Source of the DNA: Lachnospiraceae bacterium UBA2864
Lineage (GTDB): Bacteria > Bacillota > Clostridia > Lachnospirales > Lachnospiraceae
DNA length: 64,000 bases
NCBI GenBank assembly: GCA_002350525.1
Contig: DEFA01000025.1
Location: 6,307-70,306, forward strand
Direction of reading: 5' to 3'
The position numbers and the translations under genes are program-made. The notes below the pieces were generated by a model. The model was not told the origin of the DNA, did not search any database, and worked only from the letters and a program-made list of their open reading frames with translations. Shown piece after piece: positions 34,698 to 42,032 of this stretch (the first letter of the stretch is position 1; each line of letters begins with the position of its first letter).

Positions 34698-35009
34698 TTA
34701 TATGGATACATTTATTAGATCTATAATCAGTTTCTTCACCAATCCTTTCTTACAATATGGAACCTTAGCAAAAGCTGTAGTTATCTCGTTATCTATAACA
34801 TTCTCGCCATTTATCAGGTAATCTATCGAAACTTCAAAATAAGAAGCAATGTCTACTACATAATCAATAGAGATAGTCTGTTTTCCAGTTTCTATCTTAC
34901 ATATTACACTACTTTCAGTTTTAAACACTGCTGCCAGTTGTTCCTGGGTCATCTTTTTCTGTTTTCTTAAATCTCTAATTCTCTCTCCCATCTTTTTTGA
35001 ATCGTACAT
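34698..35009 (-). CDS. XRE-family regulator, paralogue B
   Basis: 103 aa from the ATG at 35009 (AGGAGGTACGGTT). Same HTH as paralogue A (MTQEQLAAVFKTESSVICKI), with changes concentrated after residue 65. The duplicated block extends about 110 bp upstream of the start, including both palindromes, and stops abruptly near 35120. It is immediately upstream of the TTGTTAACAA operator cluster. Confidence 0.88.
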   Translation of the reverse strand: MYDSKKMGERIRDLRKQKKMTQEQLAAVFKTESSVICKIETGKQTISIDYVVDIASYFEVSIDYLINGENVIDNEITTAFAKVPYCKKGLVKKLIIDLINVSI

Positions 35010-35019
35010 AACCGTACCT

Positions 35020-35073
35020 CCTGAAATTTGTATTTCAGGGATGATGACTGGCCAGTCATTTTTTACCGGTAAA
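35020..35073. promoter_or_regulatory. Operator region of XRE paralogue B
   Basis: The same three elements as in paralogue A, conserved exactly: TTTACCGGTAAA (35062-35073), TGACTGGCCAGTCA (35045-35058) and the CCTGAAAT/ATTTCAGG hairpin (35020-35039). Confidence 0.75.
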
Positions 35074-35127
35074 GTTATCCACTGATGTATCAGCCCAAGA
35101 ATCTTGGACGGATAAATCAATCGACAA

Positions 35128-35186
35128 CAAAAAAGGACGCAAAGGAATCAAAACCACGCCTGTGGTAATGAGTTCCCTGCGTCCTT
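35128..35186 (-). terminator. Terminator after the zinc-ribbon gene
   Basis: AAGGACGCA and TGCGTCCTT form the outer stem of a nested hairpin on the minus strand, followed by TTTTTTG. It separates the 35301 gene from XRE paralogue B. Confidence 0.8.
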
Positions 35187-35300
35187 ATGGTCCACACCAG
35201 AATCAGTCGGAACCTCTGATTCATTTTGATGTGCCACTTATCAGGTGAGCCTTATTAATTTGTATATATTCAGATTCCCTTAAATCAGAGAATCTTATAG

Positions 35301-35540
35301 TCATATTTTCTTTACTATCTTGTTATTCACAATCACAGATCCTTGTCTGATGACTGCCTCTGTATATTTCATCAGCATTATAACCCTCTTGCACCTGGAG
35401 CACTTAAGACATACTCCATTCAGAGCACATGCTGTATCATCGTTCTGGACCATATAGTCCATCAATTTCATGTTACACTTGCTGCATCTAAGTTCAATAG
35501 TATCTGTAGAATTATCTACTTTAAAACCAACCTTATTCAT
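35301..35540 (-). CDS. Small cysteine-rich zinc-ribbon protein
   Basis: 79 aa from the ATG at 35540 (AAGGAG upstream). Cysteines in RCSKCNMKL and VCLKCSRCKRV form a zinc-ribbon-like pair, similar in size and spacing to phage Com-like proteins. Function unknown. Confidence 0.65.
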   Translation of the reverse strand: MNKVGFKVDNSTDTIELRCSKCNMKLMDYMVQNDDTACALNGVCLKCSRCKRVIMLMKYTEAVIRQGSVIVNNKIVKKI

Positions 35541-35788
35541 TCGAAACACTCCTTCTCAATACAATCTTTAAAATGTACTTTTCGAAGGAAAGGGAAATGT
35601 CACCTTCTCCAAGTAATGCTGTCAGAGAATCATAGACCAGATTATCGATTATCCGGCATCTTAGCATCTATCACATCAGTATGTCGTGTAATAACCTACT
35701 AAGAATATGAACCAGAGGCATCACTAGTTCACCTATATCAACCCTATACAGATTTATGGATTTAATGGAGTGCTGAGCGTTATATAAC

Positions 35789-36070
35789 TCAAGCACTTTC
35801 AATCATTTCCTCACGTTTCTGTTTACCTTCAACAAACCATCTATGATTATCACCGTAATACAGATGACTCTCATAGCCTTCTACATAAATGGTATACCTT
35901 ATTCCTGTTGCTCCAGCGATAAGACTTGCTGCGCGCCTAACATCAGTAATCTTCTCTATCTCATAAGTCTTATCATCATTCCAATGAATTGCTTTGGGAA
36001 TCAGGCTACCATCCTTTGTAAATTCAACATTTACATCTACATAGATCTTATAAGGGCTTTCTTCAATCAT
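35789..36070 (-). CDS. Small protein of unknown function
   Basis: 93 aa from the ATG at 36070 (AAGGAG nine bases upstream). It is beta-rich (YKIYVDVNVEFTKDGSLIPK... IRYTIYVEGYESHLYYG) and ends in a charged helix. No family recognised. Confidence 0.6.
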   Translation of the reverse strand: MIEESPYKIYVDVNVEFTKDGSLIPKAIHWNDDKTYEIEKITDVRRAASLIAGATGIRYTIYVEGYESHLYYGDNHRWFVEGKQKREEMIESA

Positions 36071-36249
36071 TCGCATCCTCTCCTTTTCAATATTTTCCTT
36101 AATAAAATCTACTTAAAAGCGCTTTTAGTAATTAGCAGTAATCATTTACTGTAGGACTATTATAATTCTAATATTCGCAGATTTCAAGTGCAACATTGTT
36201 CCCTAATTCCAGCATTTTAAGATTTTTCTTGTCTTTTAGCACGAGATGT

Positions 36250-36298
36250 TGTATAGTCATATACAGGTGATCGACACATCTTGTGAATGATATATAAT
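36250..36298 (+). promoter_or_regulatory. Promoter and operator of the S24 repressor
   Basis: TCGACA (36271-36276), 16-bp spacer, TATAAT (36293-36298) on the plus strand. Just upstream lies the dyad TGTATAGTCATATACA (36250-36265, 6-bp arms), a likely operator. Confidence 0.65.
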
Positions 36299-36319
36299 AA
36301 AAAATTAGGTGGTGATTCA

Positions 36320-37030
36320 ATGGTAACGATAGGAGAAACTTTAGGTAAATACAGAAGAGCTGCTGGATTATCTCAGAAAGAAGCAGCCGAAAAGCTTTCA
36401 GCTCTTGATCAGGAAATATCTAATAAAAGCATATCCGCATGGGAAAAGAGCACTTCATCCCCAAGCCCAAAGCAGTTCCTTTTATTATGTAAGATATATG
36501 GAATAACAGATATATACTCAGTATTTATCGAACCGAATCCAGATAATCCATTTTCTATTCTGACTCCTGAAGGAAAAGAAAAGGCATTGGATTATATAAA
36601 TATACTTGGAATGACAGATAAGTATCATATACAAACTGAAGAAACAAATAAGGTAATAAGCTTTCCCAGAAGAAAGCTTCCACTCTATCTTCTACCTGCA
36701 TCTGCCGGATCTGGTGAATTTCTTGACGGCGATGAATATGAACTTGAAGAGGTTGGAAGTGAAGTTCCAGAAAAGGCTCATTTCGGTATAAGACTTAATG
36801 GAGATTCTATGGAACCAAGATATCTGAATGGACAGATAGTATGGGTAGAACGTACAACCGAACTGCTCGACGGAGATATCGGTATCTTCTATCTTGATGG
36901 CAATGCGTACTGTAAGAGACTCCATAAAGAACCTGACTATGTCGAACTAATCTCTTTAAATCCAAAATATGATCCTATCCCTATCACTGAGGCAAATGAT
37001 TTCCGTGTGTACGGAAGAGTCGTGTCCTGA
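36320..37030 (+). CDS. XRE-S24 (LexA/CI-like) repressor
   Basis: 236 aa from the ATG at 36320 (AGGTGGTGATTCA upstream). It has an N-terminal HTH (LSQKEAAEKLSALDQEISNK) and a C-terminal S24 peptidase with the Ala-Gly cleavage site in PASAGSGEF, catalytic serine in GDSMEP and lysine in YCKRLH. Such repressors self-cleave with RecA after DNA damage to induce prophages or mobile elements. First of three plus-strand genes in this otherwise minus-strand window. Probably controls part of this island. Confidence 0.9.
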   Translation: MVTIGETLGKYRRAAGLSQKEAAEKLSALDQEISNKSISAWEKSTSSPSPKQFLLLCKIYGITDIYSVFIEPNPDNPFSILTPEGKEKALDYINILGMTDKYHIQTEETNKVISFPRRKLPLYLLPASAGSGEFLDGDEYELEEVGSEVPEKAHFGIRLNGDSMEPRYLNGQIVWVERTTELLDGDIGIFYLDGNAYCKRLHKEPDYVELISLNPKYDPIPITEANDFRVYGRVVS

Positions 37031-37058
37031 TTAAGGGACATCTACCTCTTTATAATTA

Positions 37059-37123
37059 GAATTGTCAGATATACAAAAAAGCATTTATATAGTCTAGAAA
37101 TAGTAAATCTCAGCTGACAATTC
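37059..37123. repeat. 10-bp inverted repeat before the small XRE gene
   Basis: GAATTGTCAG (37059-37068) and CTGACAATTC (37114-37123) are perfect inverted arms 45 bp apart, ending eight bases before the ribosome site. It may be a pair of operator half-sites or a leader hairpin. Confidence 0.5.
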
Positions 37124-37141
37124 GAAACAGGAGGTATGCTT

Positions 37142-37354
37142 ATGGATAATATCACTTCAAATCTTAGGACTGTAAGAACAGAGAAAAACATAAGTCAGAA
37201 GGAACTGTCTGCCAAAACTGGAATAAGTGTACGCTGCATTAAGTACTACGAAGCACTTACTCGACTCCCATCACTTATTAATGCATACAGGCTCTCTGAA
37301 ACACTGGATACTCCAATAACAGAATTATTTCCCTATAATGACGAAACCGCATAG
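37142..37354 (+). CDS. Small XRE-family HTH protein
   Basis: 70 aa from the ATG at 37142, seven bases after GGAGG. It is almost only an HTH domain (ISQKELSAKTGISVRCIKYYE). It follows the S24 repressor by about 110 bp on the plus strand. Likely an accessory repressor. Confidence 0.82.
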   Translation: MDNITSNLRTVRTEKNISQKELSAKTGISVRCIKYYEALTRLPSLINAYRLSETLDTPITELFPYNDETA

Positions 37355-37414
37355 ATACGATGCAAAATTGATACAACGCTTAGATATAATTACAGCGTCA
37401 AAAGGTAATAATAT

Positions 37415-37912
37415 ATGAGATTATTTATAGCAATAGAACTGGAACCGAATATCAAGAATGCCCTCCTGGAAATACAAGGCAATATGAAAAAAACCGGTGT
37501 TACCGGTAACTATACCGCTATAGATAATACTCACATTACTCTTGCATTTATTGGTGATTATCCAGATCCTGATTATGTACTTCAGGCGATGGAGAATGTC
37601 AGTTTCAAGCCGTTCAACATCTCCCTTAAGGGATTTGGAAACTTCGGAGACTTATGGTGGGCTGGTCTTGATAATTCAGAAGAACTGAGAACTGTAGTCA
37701 GATCACTCCGCCATAATCTTTCCAATGCAGAGATTCCATATGATAGAAAGAAATTCTCTCCACACATTACACTTATTCGTAAAGCTGTATGTCGTAAGGG
37801 AATGCCTGGCATATCAATACCTCACAAGTCCATGACGGTTAATAAGATAACACTCTACCGTTCTGACAGAGGAAAACATGGAATGATCTATACCGAACTT
37901 GGAAGTGTATAA
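37415..37912 (+). CDS. thpR: 2H phosphoesterase (RNA 2',3'-cyclic phosphodiesterase, ThpR/LigT-like)
   Basis: 165 aa, typical for ThpR. Both HxT motifs are present: NTHITLAFIGD (about 43-53) and SPHITLIRK (about 125). The family hydrolyses 2',3'-cyclic phosphates on RNA and was first described as a 2'-5' RNA ligase acting on tRNA halves. It lies about 350 bp from the tRNA array, which may be coincidence or an RNA-repair link. Cellular targets are unknown. Confidence 0.88.
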   Translation: MRLFIAIELEPNIKNALLEIQGNMKKTGVTGNYTAIDNTHITLAFIGDYPDPDYVLQAMENVSFKPFNISLKGFGNFGDLWWAGLDNSEELRTVVRSLRHNLSNAEIPYDRKKFSPHITLIRKAVCRKGMPGISIPHKSMTVNKITLYRSDRGKHGMIYTELGSV

Positions 37913-37917
37913 TACAA

Positions 37918-37964
37918 AACACGCTAAATCTCAAAATATAAACGAGGTTTAGCGTGTTATTCTT
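37918..37964 (+). terminator. Terminator of the plus-strand unit
   Basis: AACACGCTAAATCTC pairs with GAGGTTTAGCGTGTT on the plus strand over an 11-nt loop, followed by ATTCTTTCTGTTT. Confidence 0.82.
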
Positions 37965-37991
37965 TCTGTTTATTCTTTATCATATTGTCCA

Positions 37992-38222
37992 CTATGCTGT
38001 CCTCCCAATAATTTCATCAATAGGAACTTCGAGGATTACAGACAGAGCATACATATTTTCAAGTGTCGGCAGTACTTCTCCCCTGAACCACTTATAGATT
38101 GAGTTTGGGTTGTTCATTCCAAGATAAACACGTAGCTCGTCAACGGTAATTCCTCTTTCTCTTCTAAGTTCATTGATCCTTGCGCCAGTACTTCTCAGAT
38201 CAATGACCGGATACTCTACCAT
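37992..38222 (-). CDS. XRE-family HTH protein
   Basis: 76 aa. HTH-like region (INELRRERGITVDELRVYLGM with NNPNSIYKWFRGEVLPTLEN). It lies between the plus-strand unit and the tRNA array. Target unknown. Confidence 0.75.
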   Translation of the reverse strand: MVEYPVIDLRSTGARINELRRERGITVDELRVYLGMNNPNSIYKWFRGEVLPTLENMYALSVILEVPIDEIIGRTA

Positions 38223-38254
38223 TTTTCCATTTTACCTCCCTTCTTTAGAATTAG

Positions 38255-38328
38255 TGGATGTAAAGGGATTCGAACCCTCGACCTTCGGTTTAAGAGACCG
38301 CTACTCTGACCAACTGAGTTACACATCC
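38255..38328 (-). tRNA. tRNA-Lys (CTT)
   Basis: Cloverleaf on the minus strand: acceptor GGATGTG pairing with TACATCC, T-loop TTCGAAT, anticodon loop CTCTTAA. The outer anticodon-stem pair is a G-A mismatch. CCA is not encoded. Confidence 0.88.
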
Positions 38329-38333
38329 AAAAG

Positions 38334-38405
38334 CACCCGTGGTAGGACTCGAACCTACAACCTTCTCCTTAACAGGGAGCCGAACTACCATTGTTCTACA
38401 CGGAT
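38334..38405 (-). tRNA. tRNA-Asn (GTT)
   Basis: Acceptor ATCCGTG/CACGGGT, anticodon loop CTGTTAA, T-loop TTCGAGT, discriminator G. CCA is not encoded. Confidence 0.88.
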
Positions 38406-38409
38406 ATAG

Positions 38410-38482
38410 TGAGTGTAGAGGGATTTGAACCCTCGACCTACGGGTTAAAGGCCCGTTGCTCTGCCAACTAAGCTACACACTC
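38410..38482 (-). tRNA. tRNA-Lys (TTT) with C33
   Basis: Acceptor GAGTGTG/TACACTC, strong anticodon stem ACGGG/CCCGT and loop CCTTTAA. Position 33, almost always U in tRNA, reads C, so the U-turn is altered. T-loop TTCAAAT. Confidence 0.82.
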
Positions 38483-38485
38483 ATA

Positions 38486-38559
38486 TTGCAGAAATGAGAC
38501 TCGAACTCATGACCTTTTCCGTATGAAGGAACTGCTCTCACCAACTGAGCTACTCTGCA
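38486..38559 (-). tRNA. tRNA-Met (CAT)
   Basis: Acceptor TGCAGAG/TTCTGCA, anticodon loop TTCATAC, T-loop TTCGAGT. Elongator-like; a CAT anticodon modified to lysidine (Ile2) cannot be excluded. Confidence 0.85.
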
Positions 38560-38565
38560 TTATTA

Positions 38566-38639
38566 TAGGAAAGGGGAGATTCGAACTCCCGACACACGGC
38601 TTATAAGGCCGCCGCTCTCACCTGCTGAGCTACTTTCCT
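38566..38639 (-). tRNA. tRNA-Ile (TAT)
   Basis: Acceptor AGGAAAG/CTTTCCT, stem GCGGC/GCCGT, loop CTTATAA. TAT-anticodon Ile tRNAs are rare in bacteria, which normally read AUA with lysidine-modified CAT. Confidence 0.85.
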
Positions 38640-38644
38640 TTGGA

Positions 38645-38715
38645 CAGCCGACCTTGGATTCGAACCAAGAACCTCTGAGTCAGAGTCAGATGTGTTACCA
38701 TTACACCAATCGGCT
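38645..38715 (-). tRNA. tRNA-Gln (CTG)
   Basis: Acceptor AGCCGAT/GTCGGCT, anticodon stem TCTGA/TCAGA, loop CTCTGAC, short D-arm typical of Gln. Confidence 0.87.
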
Positions 38716-38718
38716 ATA

Positions 38719-38789
38719 CTAGCAGTACGGGAATTGAACCCGTATTACAGGAGTCAAAGTCCCGTGTCTTACCATTAGACGAACTGCCA
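38719..38789 (-). tRNA. tRNA-Gln (TTG)
   Basis: Acceptor TGGCAGT/ACTGCTA, loop CTTTGAC, T-loop TTCAATT. The D-arm layout matches the neighbouring Gln(CTG) gene. Confidence 0.87.
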
Positions 38790-38792
38790 AGT

Positions 38793-38866
38793 GGGAAGAA
38801 CAGGACTCGAACCTGTACCGCATGGAGCTTCAACCCATCGCTCTACCATTGGAGCTATCTTCCCAA
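38793..38866 (-). tRNA. tRNA-Phe (GAA), unusual loop
   Basis: Acceptor GGGAAGA/TCTTCCC, anticodon stem ATGGG/TCCAT, loop TTGAAGC, so the anticodon is GAA. The base after the anticodon (37) is G; Phe tRNAs normally carry A there, and the D-loop is short. First gene of the array in transcription order. Ends are approximate within one or two bases. Confidence 0.78.
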
Positions 38867-38882
38867 AATATGCATAAAAATA

Positions 38883-38908
38883 ACCGCCTGCCTTATTAGA
38901 CAAGCGGT
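38883..38908 (-). terminator. Terminator-like hairpin between tRNA promoter and tRNA array
   Basis: Minus-strand ACCGCTTGTC pairs with GGCAGGCGGT over a 6-nt loop, then TTATTTTTAT. It lies about 10 nt after the predicted transcription start and 17 nt before the first tRNA, so it may attenuate or be a processing site. Confidence 0.65.
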
Positions 38909-38917
38909 GTGCATACA

Positions 38918-38946
38918 TTAATATATCTGCATTTAAAATCAGACAA
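38918..38946 (-). promoter_or_regulatory. Promoter of the tRNA array
   Basis: TTGTCT (38941-38946), 17-bp spacer, TATTAA (38918-38923), minus strand. Confidence 0.65.
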
Positions 38947-39189
38947 ACTTTTCTCTACACATACTCTCTAATAAGGACATCAAAACTAGTCCAGATTTCT
39001 TATTATTAAAGAACTGAACGTTTTTCTGCATCTTATTAAATTGTATGTTTCTAAGAGCGTACATTGTATTCCTTACCTTTCATAATTTAGTCTTTGAAGG
39101 TTACTTATTTCCTTCGTCTCTCATAATCTAACACTTTATCTGGATATATGCAAGTAACCTTGTGGGTTAAATAATAATCGATATATTAT
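38947..39189. other. Non-coding stretch upstream of the tRNA array
   Basis: AT-rich, no ORF seen. It contains the inverted repeat AAGGTTACTT (39097-39106)/AAGTAACCTT (39152-39161), which could fold as a terminator stem with a 45-nt loop for the 39190 gene. Confidence 0.5.
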
Positions 39190-39456
39190 TTAATCTTCAT
39201 CCGACTCTCCCCACACAATCTCAGTATTATATTTCTCTTTTATAAAATCACAAATAGTAGATAGATATTCTAAATACACCTGATAATGAACATCAGGTCC
39301 AGGATGGATGTCCCATGCCGAATCACTTCGATCATTATCATACACTATTTTTTCAAGATTCCTTATTTCCTCTATTAGTGAATCTCTCTCATTAATCAAT
39401 TGCTCAAAAGAGTCGTTTTTATGTTCATCAATATAAGAATTAGGACTTATCATCAT
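39190..39456 (-). CDS. Small acidic protein of unknown function
   Basis: 88 aa from the ATG at 39456, nine bases after GGAGG; the preceding frame overlaps the upstream gene. It is acidic and helical (FEQLINERDSLIEEIRNLE). Immunity-protein-like in size and charge, but no family was recognised. Confidence 0.6.
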   Translation of the reverse strand: MMISPNSYIDEHKNDSFEQLINERDSLIEEIRNLEKIVYDNDRSDSAWDIHPGPDVHYQVYLEYLSTICDFIKEKYNTEIVWGESDED

Positions 39457-39469
39457 GGCTAACCACCTC

Positions 39470-39832
39470 CTATATCTTAGGATACTTTTCAATTCCTAAT
39501 GAATATCTTACTTCAGCTTTGAGTTCTTCCTCAGAAAGGTTATATGGGAAGGGCTCTGCATCCTCGAATATTGTATCTACAGAATCTCCGAACGAAAAAA
39601 CTATAAAAGGTCGATCCGGCTGAAAGTGATTCTCCAGCCAAAAATACTCATCTTTGAATTTAAAAATTTTCATTTCTAAAGTTTCACTAACCGGATCTTT
39701 ATCACCTGATATAGTTGTAAACTTCTGCAGTTTAGAACAAATATATTTAGCTCCAAGAGACTGAGCATAATTCTGTACAAATTCAATAGCCTTATTATAT
39801 TCTTCCTCTGCATGATTTGTATATGGCCACAT
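39470..39832 (-). CDS. Hypothetical protein, immunity-like
   Basis: 120 aa, alpha/beta, acidic (KIFKFKDEYFWLENHFQPD; FSFGDSVDTIFEDAEPFPYN). AAGGAG precedes the ATG. It is 9 bp after the SseB-like gene, so likely one operon. It resembles cytoplasmic immunity or SMI1/SUKH-like proteins in character only. Confidence 0.6.
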   Translation of the reverse strand: MWPYTNHAEEEYNKAIEFVQNYAQSLGAKYICSKLQKFTTISGDKDPVSETLEMKIFKFKDEYFWLENHFQPDRPFIVFSFGDSVDTIFEDAEPFPYNLSEEELKAEVRYSLGIEKYPKI

Positions 39833-39841
39833 AATAGCTCC

Positions 39842-40969
39842 TTAGTTCTGAATCCTTGACTTCATATTTTCTACAACGTCCCATATCTTATCTTCTAGGA
39901 TAAATGAATCACCAAAAGCATTTAATACGATCCCCACAGGCTTCTTTTCGTTATTTCGCGCCAGTGGTATCACTTCTAGCATATGCTTCTGGACTTTTGA
40001 AAAATGATCCCCGTATTCTCCCATAGCTTCTTCATTAGAAAAAATCGGGAAGAAATACTCGTCACCATTTTTAAGAATATCAGGTACAAGACGAGTTTCA
40101 TCGTGAGCAGTAAATTCCAATCCCTTCAACTTAGTCAGATCATCTCCTGCACTTTTAATCATTTCCTGAAATCTAGCATTATCCGCATCACTCATAATAG
40201 CATTGCATGGTACCCACACATAGCTATCTCTGAGAATCTCTAATATATCCAGGAAATTCGGTTCATTTCGATCTGCATTAAACTTTGCTACAGCAGCTTC
40301 AAGCATACTTCCATCTTCTAGATCTTCAGCCGTAATCTTAGCGCTTGGATTCATATCTGAAATGCAAATAAACCTCTCATCCTCAGTTTTCTGAACAAAG
40401 AAAGCAACGGTTTCACCATTATGATATCCAAAGTCCTGATTTGGCTCGTTAAGAAGTGTACCAATAAAATAATGATCACCAAGTCCTGTTATTCTGACCC
40501 AGCACCCTTCAGGTTCTAAGTCTTCTTTATAAAGAAAAACCATAATATCGTCCGGATAATGCTCATGACGACACGAATCCAAGAATGGCATTTCTCTTGT
40601 CTTTTCAACCTGCTCATTAGCATCGTAGTTATGGAGTATATCTATTCGATCAGCATAGCGATCTGAAAGCTTACCATCCTCATCATCAAAGTATAAAAAA
40701 TCGTCATCAGGATCAATTGCACCAACCCTAATAAAAGACCTTATCTCTTTAGATGGTTCTTCAAAACTTGCTTTATCTCCTTCGACATGAGCCGCAGCAA
40801 TAACTTCAAGCGTAAGTCCAGCCTCTTTATCTATATATCCATATACAAGAATTCCATTTGCCGTTTCAGCTCCAGGGAAGCCTTCTATAGATTGTATTGT
40901 TTTTTCTGTAAGAGGAATAACACAAAAATTATGATAAAAACCTCTAAACCCCGTTTCGTTATAGTTCAT
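39842..40969 (-). CDS. SseB/DUF2314-like multidomain protein
   Basis: 375 aa. The N-terminal 120 residues are beta-rich and unrecognised. The middle (about 140-210, CWVRITGLGDHYFIGTLLNE then GYHNGETVAFFVQ) resembles DUF2314/DUF2185. The C-terminal half (about 235-370, SYVWVPCNAIMS... YFFPIFSNEEAMGEYGD) matches the SseB N-terminal domain, common in bacterial immunity and regulatory proteins. GGGGGTAAAT precedes the ATG. Role unknown. Confidence 0.7.
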   Translation of the reverse strand: MNYNETGFRGFYHNFCVIPLTEKTIQSIEGFPGAETANGILVYGYIDKEAGLTLEVIAAAHVEGDKASFEEPSKEIRSFIRVGAIDPDDDFLYFDDEDGKLSDRYADRIDILHNYDANEQVEKTREMPFLDSCRHEHYPDDIMVFLYKEDLEPEGCWVRITGLGDHYFIGTLLNEPNQDFGYHNGETVAFFVQKTEDERFICISDMNPSAKITAEDLEDGSMLEAAVAKFNADRNEPNFLDILEILRDSYVWVPCNAIMSDADNARFQEMIKSAGDDLTKLKGLEFTAHDETRLVPDILKNGDEYFFPIFSNEEAMGEYGDHFSKVQKHMLEVIPLARNNEKKPVGIVLNAFGDSFILEDKIWDVVENMKSRIQN

Positions 40970-40980
40970 ATTTACCCCCT

Positions 40981-41250
40981 TTACCTCATCAGTTTTTCAA
41001 ATACCATTGTAGCCTGAATCTTATCTCCACCCATAAATCCTTTAGAACCTGAGGAAGTTGTAGAGATTGTATGTAATCTGTATCCCTTTCTTGCCTGCTC
41101 ATTGATGACTCTTTGAAGATTCGAAAGACTTGACACTCCTGATCCTGTACCAATAAATTTTTCAGTTAAAACAACCTGTACAACTACATAGATATCATCA
41201 TTACTACCTACTCCCTGTCCTTTTCCTGCATCAAAACCAAATCCAGCCAT
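40981..41250 (-). CDS. DUF4177-like small protein
   Basis: 89 aa from the ATG at 41250 (AGGAGGTAGTTACT). The region LQRVINEQARKGYRLHTIST with the end ATMVFEKLMR fits DUF4177-type domains. It heads the operon to the SseB-like gene, 11 bp away. It is distantly similar to the C-terminus of TIR paralogue 3. Confidence 0.72.
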   Translation of the reverse strand: MAGFGFDAGKGQGVGSNDDIYVVVQVVLTEKFIGTGSGVSSLSNLQRVINEQARKGYRLHTISTTSSGSKGFMGGDKIQATMVFEKLMR

Positions 41251-41462
41251 AGTAACTACCTCCTTAAAATAGAATTTCATTATCTTATAGTTTTAATCAA
41301 CTATGTTATAAGTATCTATCTTAAGGATAAAGCTTTAGATGTCCCTTATTCAGTACAGCTCGATTTTGGTTTTTCCTTATCATTCAGGAATCACATGATA
41401 TTATGTAATACCTTCCATGATAATCGTCATAAATAAGTCTTGTGATATCTCATTTATAGAAT

Positions 41463-41500
41463 ATGTGCAACCAGACAAATACCTTATCATGGTTGCACAT
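41463..41500 (-). terminator. Hairpin downstream of the flavodoxin gene
   Basis: Perfect 10-bp stem ATGTGCAACC/GGTTGCACAT with an 18-nt loop. The T-run on the minus strand is weak, so terminator activity is tentative. Confidence 0.5.
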
Positions 41501-41535
41501 ACTAATATCACATTCATTAATCTATACGAAAAGTG

Positions 41536-42018
41536 TTAGATATACTTCTCGGCAAATGCCTTCAGCTCATCATCTGACTTATCACCATTAAGAATATCAC
41601 CATTTATAACCTCTGCTCCTGGAGCACTTGGTGCAAGCTCCTCAGCTGATTTACCAAGGGATGTAGAACCACCGGATGTAGCAAATAGAATTATCTTCTT
41701 ACCAGCCAAATCATAGCTCTCAACAAATGTATTTATGATGGTTGGGCACACATACCACCATACAGGAAATCCAATAAATATAGTGTCATACTGTCCTATA
41801 TCCTCTACTGGTTCACTTCCTATAGCTGGTCTGCTAGATTTGTCCTGCATCTCAACAGAACTACGTGAACTCTTATCCTTCCAATCGAGATGTGCATTCG
41901 TATATGGAACTTCCGGTACTATTTCATAGATATCCGCACCTATAACCTTTGCAAGTTTAGTTGCAACAACACCTGTTGTTCCTGTTGCTGAAAAATATGC
42001 TACTAATATTTTAGACAT
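41536..42018 (-). CDS. Flavodoxin
   Basis: 160 aa from the ATG at 42018 (AAAGGAGAAAG upstream). The FMN phosphate-binding loop FSATGTTGVVA is near the N-terminus, and FIGFPVWWYVCP and FATSGGSTSLGKS form the isoalloxazine loops. A cytosolic electron carrier or quinone-reductase-like protein. It follows the DUF262 gene by 14 bp; whether the two work together is unclear. Confidence 0.92.
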   Translation of the reverse strand: MSKILVAYFSATGTTGVVATKLAKVIGADIYEIVPEVPYTNAHLDWKDKSSRSSVEMQDKSSRPAIGSEPVEDIGQYDTIFIGFPVWWYVCPTIINTFVESYDLAGKKIILFATSGGSTSLGKSAEELAPSAPGAEVINGDILNGDKSDDELKAFAEKYI

Positions 42019-42032
42019 AAACACTTTCTCCT

